This document shows, one piece after another, positions 47,453-55,699 of a stretch of 64,000 nt of DNA. The notes under the pieces were generated by a model. That model saw only the letters and a list, made by a program, of their open reading frames with translations. It did not search any database and was not told the origin of the DNA. The stretch covers positions 62,001 through 126,000 of the forward strand of contig JAPZTJ010000009.1 of the NCBI GenBank assembly GCA_027532555.1. The letters run 5' to 3'. Position numbers and translations under genes: made by a program. Position 1 is the stretch's first letter. Every line of letters starts with the position of its first letter. This DNA comes from Aquidulcibacter sp. GTDB taxonomy: Bacteria; Pseudomonadota; Alphaproteobacteria; Caulobacterales; Aquidulcibacteraceae.

Positions 47453-48337
47453 GTGACGCAAAAAGGCATTATTTTGGCAGGCGGTAGCGGATCGCGCTTA
47501 TACCCTTTGACCATAGCAGTCTCTAAGCAATTATTGCCAGTCTATGATAAGCCAATGATTTATCACCCAATTTCTGTCCTTATGCTGGCAGGGATAAGCG
47601 ATATCCTCATCATAACGACCCCACGGGATCGTGCGGCCTTTGAGACACTTTTGGGTGACGGTAGTCAGTTTGGGATTTCAATTTCATACGCGACCCAAGA
47701 TGCACCCCGTGGTCTGGCAGAAGCCTTCTTGATCGGAGAAGACTTCCTGCAGGGTCAGGCTTGCGCAATGATTCTGGGCGATAACATCGTTTATGGTGGT
47801 GGCCTGCGGTCCCAATTGCGGGCAGCGGCGGCACGCACAGTTGGCGCAACTGTCTTTGCTTATCGTGTCAGCGATCCGGAACGCTACGGGATCGTGAGTT
47901 TCGACTCAGAGGGTCAACCCGTTACAATTGAAGAGAAGCCGCAAGTTCCCAAGTCCAATTGGGCCGTTACAGGCCTGTATTTTTACGATAATAGAATTGT
48001 AGATATCGCCCGCACGATTAAGCCATCACCGCGGGGCGAGCTTGAAATTACAGATATCAATGCCGTCTATCTTCAAGCAAAAGAGCTAAATGTTGAACGC
48101 CTTGGTCGCGGTGCGGCTTGGTTGGATATGGGAACCAAAGATAGCCTTTTGGAAGCTGGCGATTTCGTGCGGACGATTGAGAAGCGACAAGGTCTTAAGA
48201 TTGGTTGCTTAGAGGAAATCGCCTTCCACCAAGGTTGGCTGTCTCGCGATCAATTGTTAGCGCAGGCTGAGCGGCTAAAGTCCAGTGAATATGGGCATTA
48301 TCTGAAGCAGCTTGTGGTTCAGGCCACCTCGGAATAA
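47453..48337 (+). CDS. rfbA: Glucose-1-phosphate thymidylyltransferase
   Basis: A 294-residue nucleotidyltransferase making dTDP-glucose, first step to dTDP-rhamnose. [66 protein letters not shown] and [10 protein letters not shown] are RmlA signatures. The start is GTG 47453. With rfbB, rfbC and rfbD the rhamnose pathway is complete in the window. Confidence 0.97.
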   Translation: MTQKGIILAGGSGSRLYPLTIAVSKQLLPVYDKPMIYHPISVLMLAGISDILIITTPRDRAAFETLLGDGSQFGISISYATQDAPRGLAEAFLIGEDFLQGQACAMILGDNIVYGGGLRSQLRAAAARTVGATVFAYRVSDPERYGIVSFDSEGQPVTIEEKPQVPKSNWAVTGLYFYDNRIVDIARTIKPSPRGELEITDINAVYLQAKELNVERLGRGAAWLDMGTKDSLLEAGDFVRTIEKRQGLKIGCLEEIAFHQGWLSRDQLLAQAERLKSSEYGHYLKQLVVQATSE

Positions 48338-48636
48338 GAGCGGCTCTGCGGGAACTTTCTTCCAAACACGGATCTAGGACGTTGGCCAATCGATCCATCT
48401 GACTTTGGGATCTTGGCCGCTGGCCCTTAGGTCATTTGTCGGCAACGCACTGATTTCGGTCCTCAGCCTGCCCATTGGTTACCGTTGCTTTTGATGGACA
48501 ACTCAGTTAGCTAATCTGCAATGTTATTGGGGCTTATGGGCTCGGATAACGCGGCTTCTTCTGATGCTCCTATGCGGGTCAGCGCATTTAAGTTTGCATG
48601 GAAGTTCGCTTAGAGAGTTTGAGAGTGGAGAAGTGA
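48338..48636 (+). other. Intergenic region upstream of the ABC transporter genes
   Basis: About 300 bp between rfbA and the permease gene. No protein, RNA or repeat is recognised. A GAG-rich stretch before 48637 (GAGTGGAGAAGTGA) provides the ribosome site of the permease. Confidence 0.4.
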
Positions 48637-49428
48637 ATGTCAGGAGCAATGGGGAAGGCGTTTGCAGACCTCTCAAATGGGCTCGGCTTGTCTCATGTTT
48701 GGGTGCACCAAGCCTATCATGCGATTTCCGCAAAGTATAAGCGGACGGTGCTTGGAAGTTTGTGGATATCGGGTGCTATGGTCGCGTCGTCGGTGTCCAT
48801 GGCCATCGTCTTTGGTGGAATTTTTGGGCAGGATTTGAAGGTTGCTTTGCCATTGATTATGGCTGGCCTCCTAACTTATGCGATGATTGTTTTTCCTCTT
48901 TCCGAGGGTCCAGAGGCTTTTGTTGGAAATTCCACAATAATTGTCAACCACGCATATCCTTTTACATATTTTATATTTGAGGCAGTCTGCAGATCATTCT
49001 TTATATTCCTACACAATTTGGTTGTGTTCTATATTATGATGGCGTTTATTGGGTCCATTGCAGTGCCGCACTGGACTATTTTGCCAGGCTTGATGTTGGC
49101 TTTCACAAGCATGATAACTTGGTCAACGGTAACGGCGATGTTTGCTGCACGTTTTAGGGACGTGCGCTTCATGCTCCCATTTCTAAGTTCTCTATTCCTT
49201 GTTTTGACCCCAATCTTCTGGCAACCCAGTATGCTGTCTGGGTGGAGGCTTGCGCTGGTCCATTACAATCCTCTTTACGGTTTGCTCGAGGTTATACGGA
49301 TGCCATTGTTAGGCCAAATGCCACCGACTGAGGCTTGGATTATTGCGTCTATAACGACGGTCCTTGGTTTGGTCGCATGGCTCGTGTTTTTCCCGGCTAA
49401 CCGCCGCAGAATCCCCTTCTGGGTCTAG
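48637..49428 (+). CDS. ABC-2 type polysaccharide export permease (Wzm/KpsM-like)
   Basis: A 263-residue inner-membrane protein with about six membrane segments. YKRTVLGSLWISGAMVASSVSMAIVFGGIFGQDL at the N-terminus is the characteristic L-G-x-x-W start of Wzm/TagG/KpsM permeases, and ARFRDVRFMLPFLSSLFLVLTPIFWQPSML is the conserved R-D-h-x-x-x-x region. It moves undecaprenol- or lipid-linked glycan across the membrane, powered by the ATPase encoded next (stop and start abut). Confidence 0.92.
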   Translation: MSGAMGKAFADLSNGLGLSHVWVHQAYHAISAKYKRTVLGSLWISGAMVASSVSMAIVFGGIFGQDLKVALPLIMAGLLTYAMIVFPLSEGPEAFVGNSTIIVNHAYPFTYFIFEAVCRSFFIFLHNLVVFYIMMAFIGSIAVPHWTILPGLMLAFTSMITWSTVTAMFAARFRDVRFMLPFLSSLFLVLTPIFWQPSMLSGWRLALVHYNPLYGLLEVIRMPLLGQMPPTEAWIIASITTVLGLVAWLVFFPANRRRIPFWV

Positions 49429-50229
49429 GTGAAATCCATGACTGTCTTAACCGTCAAAGGCCTGACTCTGGCCTATCCAATTTATTCAATGCGTGCCAAA
49501 TCGCTTCGAAATGCGGTTGCGAATCTGGCCGTCGGTGGTCGATTGTTGCGTAACCGCCAAGATGTTGTGTTTGTTCAAGCTCTAAAAAACGTATCCTTCC
49601 AACTCGCCGAAGGCGATCGACTTGGTCTCATAGGTCATAATGGATCTGGTAAAACGACCCTCCTAAAAGTATTGGCAGGTGTCTACGAACCCGATCATGG
49701 CATTGTTTCGGTGCGCGGCAAAATTTCTTCCATGATCAATATCAATCTTGGCTTGGATGCTGAACTCACCGGCGTTGAGAACATCTACAATATGGGCCGG
49801 ATGCGCGGGCAAACGACGAAGGAAATTCAAGAACGCCTGGGGGAGATCATCGACTTTAGTGATCTAGGCAAATTCATAGACTTGCCGCTCAAGACCTATT
49901 CCGCCGGCATGATTACGCGGCTGGTTTTTGGCGTTGCGACCAGTATGGACCCGGATATTCTGCTAATGGATGAATGGATTGGGGCTGGTGATGCAGGGTT
50001 TTTTGAGAAGGCAAAGCGGCGCCTCGACAAGATCTTGCAGGATTCCCGAATTATGGTTCTGGCAACCCATAGTAACGAGTTGATCAAGCAAACATGTAAC
50101 AAAGTACTTGTTTTGGAGGGTGGCTCGCAAGTTTACTTTGGTGATATCGATGGGTGGGACTTCGAACGAGCTTCCAAAATTGATGATGCTGGCGAACAAC
50201 TGAGTGTTCCTCAGGTTATTGGGTCCTGA
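49429..50229 (+). CDS. ABC polysaccharide export ATPase (short KpsT/Wzt-like)
   Basis: A 266-residue ATPase. Walker A GHNGSGKT lies at residues 69-76, the Q-loop region has SMININLGLDAELTGVENI, the signature is YSAGMITRLVFGVAT, and Walker B is DILLMDEWIGAGDAGF. It ends soon after the nucleotide-binding domain and lacks the C-terminal carbohydrate-binding domain that Wzt of E. coli O9a uses to recognise capped chains. It drives the permease encoded immediately before. GTG 49429 or ATG 49438 may be the start. Confidence 0.93.
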   Translation: MKSMTVLTVKGLTLAYPIYSMRAKSLRNAVANLAVGGRLLRNRQDVVFVQALKNVSFQLAEGDRLGLIGHNGSGKTTLLKVLAGVYEPDHGIVSVRGKISSMININLGLDAELTGVENIYNMGRMRGQTTKEIQERLGEIIDFSDLGKFIDLPLKTYSAGMITRLVFGVATSMDPDILLMDEWIGAGDAGFFEKAKRRLDKILQDSRIMVLATHSNELIKQTCNKVLVLEGGSQVYFGDIDGWDFERASKIDDAGEQLSVPQVIGS

Positions 50230-50363
50230 TTGGGCACTAACGCGTTTTGCGGAACTTGCTCGGTTTGGTGACACACTTTAATGACTAATCAGGCCTTCTA
50301 AGCAAAGGTCAGAGGTCAAGCTGGAACTTGCCCTGCCAGCAGCTATTGGAAAGTAAATTGACG

Positions 50364-51179
50364 ATGGTTTCATGCACGGTCTGCATGATTGCGAAGAATG
50401 AGGGGCCGTACCTTTTGGAGTGGGTTGCCTATTATCGCAGTCTCGGCTTTTCAAAAATTGTGGTTTATGAAAACAACAGTACCGACAGGAGTGCTGTGAT
50501 CCTTCGAAAGCTAGCGGCTCGAAAATACATCGAGCACCGCACCTGGAAGCTTGGGAAGTATGAGTCGCCGCAAATAACCGCTTATGAAGATATGGTGGTG
50601 CGGGCTGAGACTGATTGGCTTCTGTTTGTTGACTGTGATGAGTTTCTAGTCATGAATAAAGGCAGCCTTTCTTCCATGCTTGAGTATATCCACCCCCAGG
50701 CTGATATTGGTGCAATTGGAGTCAATTGGCGGGTGTTTGGCTCTTCATCAAATCTTGTTGGTGATAGCCGCCCTGTAATAGAGCGCTTTGTGCGGGCATC
50801 CGAGGCCAATTTTGAAGCGAACAAGCACTTGAAGAGCTTTTTACGTGTAGGCTCGGTCGGCGAGGCCATCGATATGCACCTCAGCGATGTTAAAGGGCGG
50901 GTTGTCTTTGCAGACGGCAGTCCACTGGGACTCGAAAGTCGCGGCCGTGCCTCTGAAATCAAGTTTGATGTCGCCCAAGTGAATCATTATTTTGGCAAGA
51001 CGCCGGAAGAGTATGCAATAAAAATGCTGCGCGGCCAGGGTGGTGCAGGGGAAAATAATCACCTTAAGTACTGGTATAGTCAGGAGCTCTTTCACTATCA
51101 TGATCGAAATGAAATTGAGGACCTAGGAGCATTGGCACATTTAGATAATGTGCGAACGTTTATCCGTGAAAACGCATGA
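50364..51179 (+). CDS. Family 2-like glycosyltransferase
   Basis: A 271-residue GT-A enzyme. CTVCMIAKNEGPYLLEWVAYY, VVYENNSTDRS and the DxD-type LLFVDCDEFLV at residues 87-95 identify the Glyco_tranf_2_4 group often found in polysaccharide loci. Donor and linkage are unknown. ATG 50364 with GGAAAG upstream is chosen; a TTG at 50328 would add 12 residues not typical of the family. The following GT2 frame overlaps its end, but its likely start at 51202 is 22 bp downstream. Confidence 0.85.
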   Translation: MVSCTVCMIAKNEGPYLLEWVAYYRSLGFSKIVVYENNSTDRSAVILRKLAARKYIEHRTWKLGKYESPQITAYEDMVVRAETDWLLFVDCDEFLVMNKGSLSSMLEYIHPQADIGAIGVNWRVFGSSSNLVGDSRPVIERFVRASEANFEANKHLKSFLRVGSVGEAIDMHLSDVKGRVVFADGSPLGLESRGRASEIKFDVAQVNHYFGKTPEEYAIKMLRGQGGAGENNHLKYWYSQELFHYHDRNEIEDLGALAHLDNVRTFIRENA

Positions 51180-51201
51180 GGCCCATCCTGGATTCGCTAA
51201 C

Positions 51202-53334
51202 ATGAGTTTTAAAGCCAGCCTGTCTCGGTGGAGCAATCAATGTCTGAGCATGTGGCAGCGCCATAGACTGCATCGCAGCGCGTTCCAGCAGATAAGCCAC
51301 AGTCAGCGCGCAAAGCGGCTTCTAAAGTCCTTAGGTCAGTTACCAGAGGCATTTGACGAACCATACTACCTAAGCCAATTGCCAGTACCGCTCGAGCCGT
51401 CGGAATCAGCCTTGGAGCATTTTCTAACGACTGGTTATGTGCGTGGGTACACAGGGCGTTTCTTTAATTCAGCGCAATACGAAGCCTTTCATCAAGATGT
51501 CAGGCGGTTGGGTCTGGACGGCCTTTGTCACTTTAGGTCCCATGGAATTGGAGAGAAGCGGCAAGCTTTTTTCATAGACGTCAAGCAAGCATTCTATAGC
51601 GCCTCGCGGGAGGCCTACGCGAATTGGCTGGAGAAAAACCAGGCCTTATTGGTCGAGAGCGAAGAGCTTGTTCGCCAAAAAATCCAAGCCATGACAACCA
51701 AGCCGCTGATTTCGATCCTGATGCCAGTCTATAATCCACCGCTCCCATTTCTGAAGGCGGCGATCAATTCAGTTTTGAAGCAGTCCTACCCGCATTGGGA
51801 ATTGTGCATAGCAGACGATTGTTCAGACCAATCTACCACGCGTCCGTATCTTGAATCGCTCGCCGCGTCCGATCCACGGATCAAAGTCGTTTTCAGAGAA
51901 AAGAATGGCCACATTTCAGCTTGCTCAAACTCAGCTTTAGAGTTGGCATCAGGGCCTTATGTTGGGCTTCTAGACCAAGACGATGAGCTCGACCGGGACG
52001 CGTTGTTCTGGGTCGCTCAGGCGTTGATGCGCTCAAGCAATGTGGACCTGATTTATTCAGACGAAGACAAGATCGATGAGTTTGGAAATCGTTTTGACCC
52101 ATACTTCAAGTGTGAGTTTAATTATGAGCTGTTTTTGGCCCAAAATATGATTTCCCATTTCGGTGTTTACCGCACTGCCTTGGTGAGAAAGGTTGGCGGC
52201 TTTCGCCTTGGGCTTGAGGGTTCGCAAGATCACGACTTAGCCTTGCGTGTGTTTGAACAAAGCACGCCCGAAAACATCATTCATATTCCAAGAGTGCTTT
52301 ACCACTGGCGCGCTTTAGAAGGCTCGACGGCCTTCAACATTAGTACCAAGTCTTATGCGTCTGAGGCCGGTCTTCGGGCTATCCGCGAGCATCTTTCACG
52401 ACAGGGGCTAACGGCAAATGTGGAGATACCTGATCCTATGACAGGCCACTACCGCGTTCGGTTTGCCTTGCAATCGCCGTTGCCTCTAGTTTCAATCATC
52501 ATTCCGACGAAGGACCGACTAGACCTGTTAAAGGTGTGCTTGGAGTCGATTCTTCAGAAAACAACCTATCCAAATATTGAACTTGTTATCTTGGACAATG
52601 GGAGTTCCGAGGCCGCAACGCTAAAGTATCTAGAGGACATTCAGAAGCGTCCAAATTCTCTGGTCATTAGAGACGATGGGCCCTTCAATTTTTCCGCAAT
52701 CAACAATAAGGCCATGAAAGCCAGCACTGGAGCGGTGTTGTTGTTTTTGAACAATGATACTGAGGTTCTGACGCCAGAATGGGTCGAAGCGATGTTGTCC
52801 TTTGCTCAGCTTCCAACGGTTGGATGTGTGGGGGCGCGGCTTTGGTACCCAAATGAGTCCATCCAGCATGCCGGGGTGTTCTTAGGCATGGGCGAGATTG
52901 CCGGACATGGGCATAAGAATTTGCCTAGAGGGCATAATGGATACTTCAATCGTGCCGTGGAGCACCAGGCCGTAAGTGCCGTCACGGGAGCTTGCCTGAT
53001 GGTGCGGAGAGACTTGTTTGAAAAGGTTGACGGATTTGACGTCGACTTGGCTGTTGCCTTTAATGATGTTGATCTTTGCCTAAAGGCTCGGCAATTGGGC
53101 CTTCGCAATATCTATGTCCCCGAGGCAGAACTTTACCATCATGAATCCGTTTCACGCGGCAATGATGTCGCGCCTGAAAAGGCCGAACGTTTTGCGCGCG
53201 AGACGGCACTTATGAAGAAGCGGTGGGGGGATATCCTTAAGAATGATCCCTATTACAGCCCAAACCTCAGTCTTGATCATGACGATTTTTCAATTGCTGC
53301 CACGCCAAGATTGGTTTCCCTATCGCAGCAATGA
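51202..53334 (+). CDS. Two-domain family 2 glycosyltransferase with N-terminal repeats
   Basis: A 710-residue protein. Residues 51-124 hold two divergent copies of a 38-residue repeat (FDEPYYLSQL..ALEHFLTTGY and FFNSAQYEAF..LCHFRSHGI) also found in the 1481-residue protein nearby. Two GT-A domains follow: PLISILMPVYNPP (from 168) with LLDQDDELD (257-264), and PLVSIIIPTKDRL (from 428) with FLNNDTEVL (515-523) and FNDVDLCLKARQLG. Such tandem GT2 proteins often add rhamnose or build two alternating linkages. The start is uncertain because no good ribosome site is seen; 51148 is an alternative. Confidence 0.9.
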   Translation: MSFKASLSRWSNQCLSMWQRHRLHRSAFQQISHSQRAKRLLKSLGQLPEAFDEPYYLSQLPVPLEPSESALEHFLTTGYVRGYTGRFFNSAQYEAFHQDVRRLGLDGLCHFRSHGIGEKRQAFFIDVKQAFYSASREAYANWLEKNQALLVESEELVRQKIQAMTTKPLISILMPVYNPPLPFLKAAINSVLKQSYPHWELCIADDCSDQSTTRPYLESLAASDPRIKVVFREKNGHISACSNSALELASGPYVGLLDQDDELDRDALFWVAQALMRSSNVDLIYSDEDKIDEFGNRFDPYFKCEFNYELFLAQNMISHFGVYRTALVRKVGGFRLGLEGSQDHDLALRVFEQSTPENIIHIPRVLYHWRALEGSTAFNISTKSYASEAGLRAIREHLSRQGLTANVEIPDPMTGHYRVRFALQSPLPLVSIIIPTKDRLDLLKVCLESILQKTTYPNIELVILDNGSSEAATLKYLEDIQKRPNSLVIRDDGPFNFSAINNKAMKASTGAVLLFLNNDTEVLTPEWVEAMLSFAQLPTVGCVGARLWYPNESIQHAGVFLGMGEIAGHGHKNLPRGHNGYFNRAVEHQAVSAVTGACLMVRRDLFEKVDGFDVDLAVAFNDVDLCLKARQLGLRNIYVPEAELYHHESVSRGNDVAPEKAERFARETALMKKRWGDILKNDPYYSPNLSLDHDDFSIAATPRLVSLSQQ
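51352..51573 (+). repeat. Two copies of the 38-residue locus repeat in the GT2 N-terminus
   Basis: Residues 51-86 and 87-124 of the GT2 product align by eye to the nine repeats of the 1481-residue protein: the F-D/N-x-x-x-Y start, a central A/G-L-x-H-F segment and G-x-x-x-x-R-x end. Sequence identity is low, but spacing is kept. Confidence 0.55.
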
Positions 53335-53362
53335 GTATTCGCGAGCTGTCTCAAGGCCGACC

Positions 53363-55642
53363 TTAACTCGCTTGATGCTCGAGTTGTGCAGCCTGTAGCC
53401 GGACTAGATCAGTAAGGTCGGATACCATCATATCGCGCGCCTCAAGTTCGGCATTCATAGCCTCGATGTGTTTTTTTAGCTCCTCGGTTTGACGGACCAA
53501 AACTTGATACTGCTGTGGCGGAACATGGGCGGAAAAATGCTGCTTGAGTTCGAGAAGATTCTTTTCTGCTAGTAAGTCGCCTTCTTGGACTCTGTTTCTA
53601 AGGGTATCAATTTCGTCTGTGAGGGCTTTGTTACGCACTTCGGCTATCTCTAAATCATGCTGCGCTTGCAACAGCACCTGCTCACGGCTCTTTAAATCTG
53701 TCAGCTCATTTGCTAACTCCGAAATTCGGCCATTGAGTTCGGAACAAAGAGACTCGATCGAGGCCTTTTCCTCAATCTGGGCATCAAGAGATTGGTTTAG
53801 TTCGGTAATTTGGTCCTCAGCAGCTCGCCCTCGAAGTATGATTTCGTTCTGATCTTGAAGCAATTTCTTAACTTCAACTTCGAACCCTGCCTTTGCATCT
53901 TCGAACTCTCCCTCTTTTTGCCGAAGGGTCTCTTCTAGCGCCTCACGAGCTCGAAGAGCCAAAGTCCCATGCTCTTGCGCTTCAATGAGTTGAAGTTCGA
54001 GTTGTTCGATTTGGCTGGCTTGTTCATTTGCAAGCGCCAGTGCGGCTAAAGCTTCTTGCTCCTTGACGTCCATTGCTGCTGCGACGCTCGCAGTGAGCTG
54101 TTCAGCCCGCGAAGTCAGGCTCGCATTTTCTCCCTCGAGGCTTGCAATTTTTGATTCTAAATGACCGATTTCTTGCTTATGTGCCTTCGAAACCGACATA
54201 AGCTCCGCCGCACCACGGGCATTAGTTGTAGCAAGGATTTCATGGCTCTTCGCTTCGGTCTCCTTGGCTAACAAGAGTTGGGACGTCAGTTCACTTACAG
54301 ACTGCTGGAGCTGAATGGTCTGAGCGTACAGTCCCTCTTTCTCCTTCTGTACGCTTTCTATCTCGATATCCGAGTTGCTCTTAGCAATACTGGCTTGAGT
54401 CAATTGATATGAGAATTTTGAGAGCTCACCTGCTTGGTTTAATAGCTTCTCTTCGAGTGCGACCAATTCTTCGCTTTGCTTCCGGCCTTCGTCCACCGCG
54501 CGGCGAATAGATTTGTTCGCTTGGAACAGCAGGCTTCTCAGGCTTTCATATTCCCTAGCCGGTGTTTCGCATGAGATGAACTCCACCGCCTGACGTGTCA
54601 GTTCTCCATAGGTTTCTGGTGAAAGCTGGCCAAGTGCCGATTGTAAAAATGTCCGAACAAAGTTTCTGAGCTCATTGCGAAGACTTTGCCAAGCCCAGTA
54701 GGCAAAGTGCGCATTCGCGACCCCCTTAGCATTGTCGGCATCGACCTCGATCTCAAAATAGGGGCCTGAACTTTCACGATCTTCAGCGACTACAAGCTGG
54801 CTTCGGAAGTTCATCGCTTGTGCTCTCATCAGCAGCGGCAATCGAGGCGGCGCACGATGAAGCCTCGGTAGAACACAATAAAGGTTGAAATCCTGCGGGT
54901 CTAATTGCTGTCCGTCCGGCTGGGCCTTTGCGCGGCTCTTGCTTTTGAAGCGGGGCGAGAACCCATAAACATCGTAGCCAATTTGGCTTAGATAGAGGGC
55001 AATTTCATCGTGCGAATTAGGCGATTCCGGCGATACGAACAGTCGAGGCTGTGCGTCTTCGATGAGGCGCTGCATGCCCTTTAACGCCGCCAGCTCTAGA
55101 CCCATTGGCCCAATGCGGATCAATTGAGGGGATTTCTGGTCGCCCAATTGATCGAGCGGCATGGCGATGCACTGCCCAGAACCAGACAGGTCATCAATCC
55201 CGTTTCTGGGATCAAGATCGTTATTGTTGAGATCAAACCGATTATAACGCCTTAGTCCAAACTGATCTGAGGCGACAATTGGAAGGAAATGAGCACAGGC
55301 ATCGAGGCCATGGTCTGTTAGGTTTATATGGGCCAGAAACAGCTGAAAAATGTCGTGCTCAAAGCACATTACCATGCCCTTTGGGCCAACAGCTTTTGCA
55401 AACGCTAAACTATGCAAACCAGATCGGCATCCAACATCATAGACGGTGTCACCTGGCTGTAGGCCGCTTAGCATTAGTGATAATGCACTGTCGCCTTGGG
55501 TATCTTGATCAAGACTTTCATCACAACGCTGGCTGTCGCTGAGGTAAAAGCGCATCATCCCAACTTCAGTTTCAACGACCTCGGTGCGGCTTAGCAGCGC
55601 TTGCAAGTCACGGGAGGGCTTGGACGGCTTGGTCCTTGGCAT
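53363..55642 (-). CDS. FkbM-like methyltransferase fused to a long coiled coil
   Basis: A 759-residue protein in two parts. Residues about 25-260 form a Rossmann methyltransferase-like domain: VYDVGCRSGLHSLAFA (68-82) is SAM motif I, then MCFEHD; the usual FkbM K-x-D-v-E-G loop is replaced by IRIGPMGLELAALKG (175-189), so activity is uncertain. Residues about 365-755 are almost unbroken heptad coiled coil rich in E, Q, A and L, with no proline until about 715. It resembles the logic of WbdD, a chain-length ruler with a methyltransferase and a coiled coil. It is convergent with the GT2 gene and just downstream of the giant GT gene on the same strand. Confidence 0.85.
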   Translation of the reverse strand: MPRTKPSKPSRDLQALLSRTEVVETEVGMMRFYLSDSQRCDESLDQDTQGDSALSLMLSGLQPGDTVYDVGCRSGLHSLAFAKAVGPKGMVMCFEHDIFQLFLAHINLTDHGLDACAHFLPIVASDQFGLRRYNRFDLNNNDLDPRNGIDDLSGSGQCIAMPLDQLGDQKSPQLIRIGPMGLELAALKGMQRLIEDAQPRLFVSPESPNSHDEIALYLSQIGYDVYGFSPRFKSKSRAKAQPDGQQLDPQDFNLYCVLPRLHRAPPRLPLLMRAQAMNFRSQLVVAEDRESSGPYFEIEVDADNAKGVANAHFAYWAWQSLRNELRNFVRTFLQSALGQLSPETYGELTRQAVEFISCETPAREYESLRSLLFQANKSIRRAVDEGRKQSEELVALEEKLLNQAGELSKFSYQLTQASIAKSNSDIEIESVQKEKEGLYAQTIQLQQSVSELTSQLLLAKETEAKSHEILATTNARGAAELMSVSKAHKQEIGHLESKIASLEGENASLTSRAEQLTASVAAAMDVKEQEALAALALANEQASQIEQLELQLIEAQEHGTLALRAREALEETLRQKEGEFEDAKAGFEVEVKKLLQDQNEIILRGRAAEDQITELNQSLDAQIEEKASIESLCSELNGRISELANELTDLKSREQVLLQAQHDLEIAEVRNKALTDEIDTLRNRVQEGDLLAEKNLLELKQHFSAHVPPQQYQVLVRQTEELKKHIEAMNAELEARDMMVSDLTDLVRLQAAQLEHQAS

Positions 55643-55699
55643 GATGAGTATCCTAACTCTTTTTGGTCAGTCCAGTGCGATACGACTAAGTGCTGTCGT

